A stretch of 64,000 nucleotides of DNA, taken from contig NZ_FCOJ02000020.1 of the NCBI RefSeq assembly GCF_001545035.1, positions 1-64,000 of the forward strand, in the 5' to 3' direction. Below the pieces are notes generated by a model. That model saw only the letters and a program-made list of their open reading frames with translations. It had not been told where the DNA came from and searched no databases. This DNA is from Caballeronia glebae. Lineage in GTDB: Bacteria > Pseudomonadota > Gammaproteobacteria > Burkholderiales > Burkholderiaceae. This document shows, piece by piece, positions 63,362-64,000 of this stretch (its first letter is position 1; each line of letters opens with the position of its first letter). The position numbers and the translations under genes are program-made.

Positions 63362-64000
63362 ATGAGGAGCATGAGCAATACGGCCGTCCAGCACGGCGGC
63401 ACGGCCACGACAGTCGCGGACGCAAACGCGGCCGCCCACGCGGTCACGAAAGGATCGATCATCGCGCGCATCGAGCGGCTGCCATTCAACGCGATGCAGG
63501 TACGGGCGCGGATTCTGATCGGCGCGGCGACGTTCTTCGATGGCTTCGATGTCATCGTCATCGCGGCGACCTTGCCGCTGCTCATCCAGCGATGGGGACT
63601 TACGCCGGGACAGGTCGGCTTTCTGATCGCGTCGGGATCGATCGGGCAACTGATCGGAGCGTTCCTGTTCCCGTCGCTCGCGGAACGCTTCGGGCGCGTG
63701 CGGTCGATCGCGTGGAGCTCGGGCATCATCGGCCTGACGAGCATCGCGTGCGGATTCGCGCCTTCGTTCGCGGTGTTCGTCGCGTTGCGCATCGTGCAAG
63801 GGCTCGGGCTCGGCGGCGAGTTGCCCGTCGCGGCGACGTACATCAACGAGATCACGCGCGCGCATGGACGGGGCCGCTTCGTGCTGCTCTACGAGATCGT
63901 GTTTCCGATCGGCCTGCTCGCGTCGAATGCGCTCGGCGCGTGGATCGTGCCGCGCTTCGGCTGGGAAACGATGTACTTCATCGGCGGCGTGCCGCTCGTG
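63362..64000 (+). CDS. MFS aromatic acid transporter, 5' part
   Basis: The first 213 codons of a major facilitator protein; the gene runs off the right edge. After a 50-residue polar start, TM1 has FFDGFDVIVIAATLPLL with the DGFD motif of the aromatic acid:H+ symporter group, and LAERFGRVRSI forms the loop 2-3 signature. It probably imports the operon's substrate. GGAG precedes the ATG at 63362 by six bases, 20 bases after the reductase stop. An in-frame ATG at 63371 is also possible. Confidence 0.88.
   Translation, partial: MRSMSNTAVQHGGTATTVADANAAAHAVTKGSIIARIERLPFNAMQVRARILIGAATFFDGFDVIVIAATLPLLIQRWGLTPGQVGFLIASGSIGQLIGAFLFPSLAERFGRVRSIAWSSGIIGLTSIACGFAPSFAVFVALRIVQGLGLGGELPVAATYINEITRAHGRGRFVLLYEIVFPIGLLASNALGAWIVPRFGWETMYFIGGVPLV

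Overview
The window reads as a chromosomal segment of a high-GC beta-proteobacterium of the Burkholderiaceae, most like Paraburkholderia or Caballeronia. The basis is the strong G/C third-position bias, the Burkholderia-type porin, the many small Burkholderia-style proteins (for example the DUF3022-like and DUF6723-like ones), the gene style and the density of LysR/IclR regulators. Genus-level assignment is inference. No rRNA, tRNA, CRISPR array, insertion sequence or prophage was seen.

Layout. 1-92 is the 5' end of a probable sdhC. 320-10.9 kb holds a LysR regulator, a Tat-exported beta-carbonic anhydrase, an AGCS amino-acid symporter, a DUF2165 membrane protein, and a minus-strand set of TonB receptor (with a Fur-like box), NitT/TauT-type binding protein and TauD-type dioxygenase, followed by small genes. 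11-18 kb carries a PAS hybrid kinase, the divergent metR/metE pair with a long perfect palindrome between them, a GGDEF protein and a glutathione transferase. 18-25.7 kb has small proteins, the Kup potassium transporter, an RcnB-like periplasmic protein, a zinc-ribbon protein, MgtC, and a PoxB-like TPP enzyme with a ParB-like partner.

25.7-33 kb: a glycosidase-fold lipoprotein, then a tightly coupled five-gene oxidase operon (CuA/cytochrome c subunit II, subunit I, subunit III, small membrane protein, triheme cytochrome c). Its subunit I lacks the usual proton-channel Glu, Lys and one Asn. 33-44 kb: an internally deleted formaldehyde dehydrogenase remnant, a stress SDR, a signalling operon (21-codon leader, CheB-CheR-PAS-kinase-receiver fusion, stand-alone CheB, small protein), a serine recombinase relative with a degraded active site, several small proteins and a catalase-fold protein. 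44-48 kb: LysE exporter, SDR, methyltransferase, flavin monooxygenase.

48-64 kb is the most interesting part: a TauE-type exporter with a DUF1634 partner, a divergent IclR regulator and a porin, and then a rightward run of 14 genes with gaps of at most 29 bases or with overlaps, continuing past the window end. It encodes a Rieske ferredoxin, an orphan recombinase-like helix-turn-helix protein, an alpha-only Rieske oxygenase, an SDR, a cupin, a hydrolase, a second IclR, an atypical SDR, a TPP enzyme, an aspartate-dehydrogenase-like protein, an aldehyde dehydrogenase, a type I extradiol dioxygenase, a flavin reductase and an MFS importer. The set makes biochemical sense as a complete aromatic uptake and ring-cleavage pathway, but I cannot match it to a characterised one. 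The porin and the catabolic operon face away from each other, and their predicted promoters carry the same GTTCC-N6-GGAWC inverted repeat at the same 18-base distance from the -10 box, which suggests one regulator controls entry and breakdown together.
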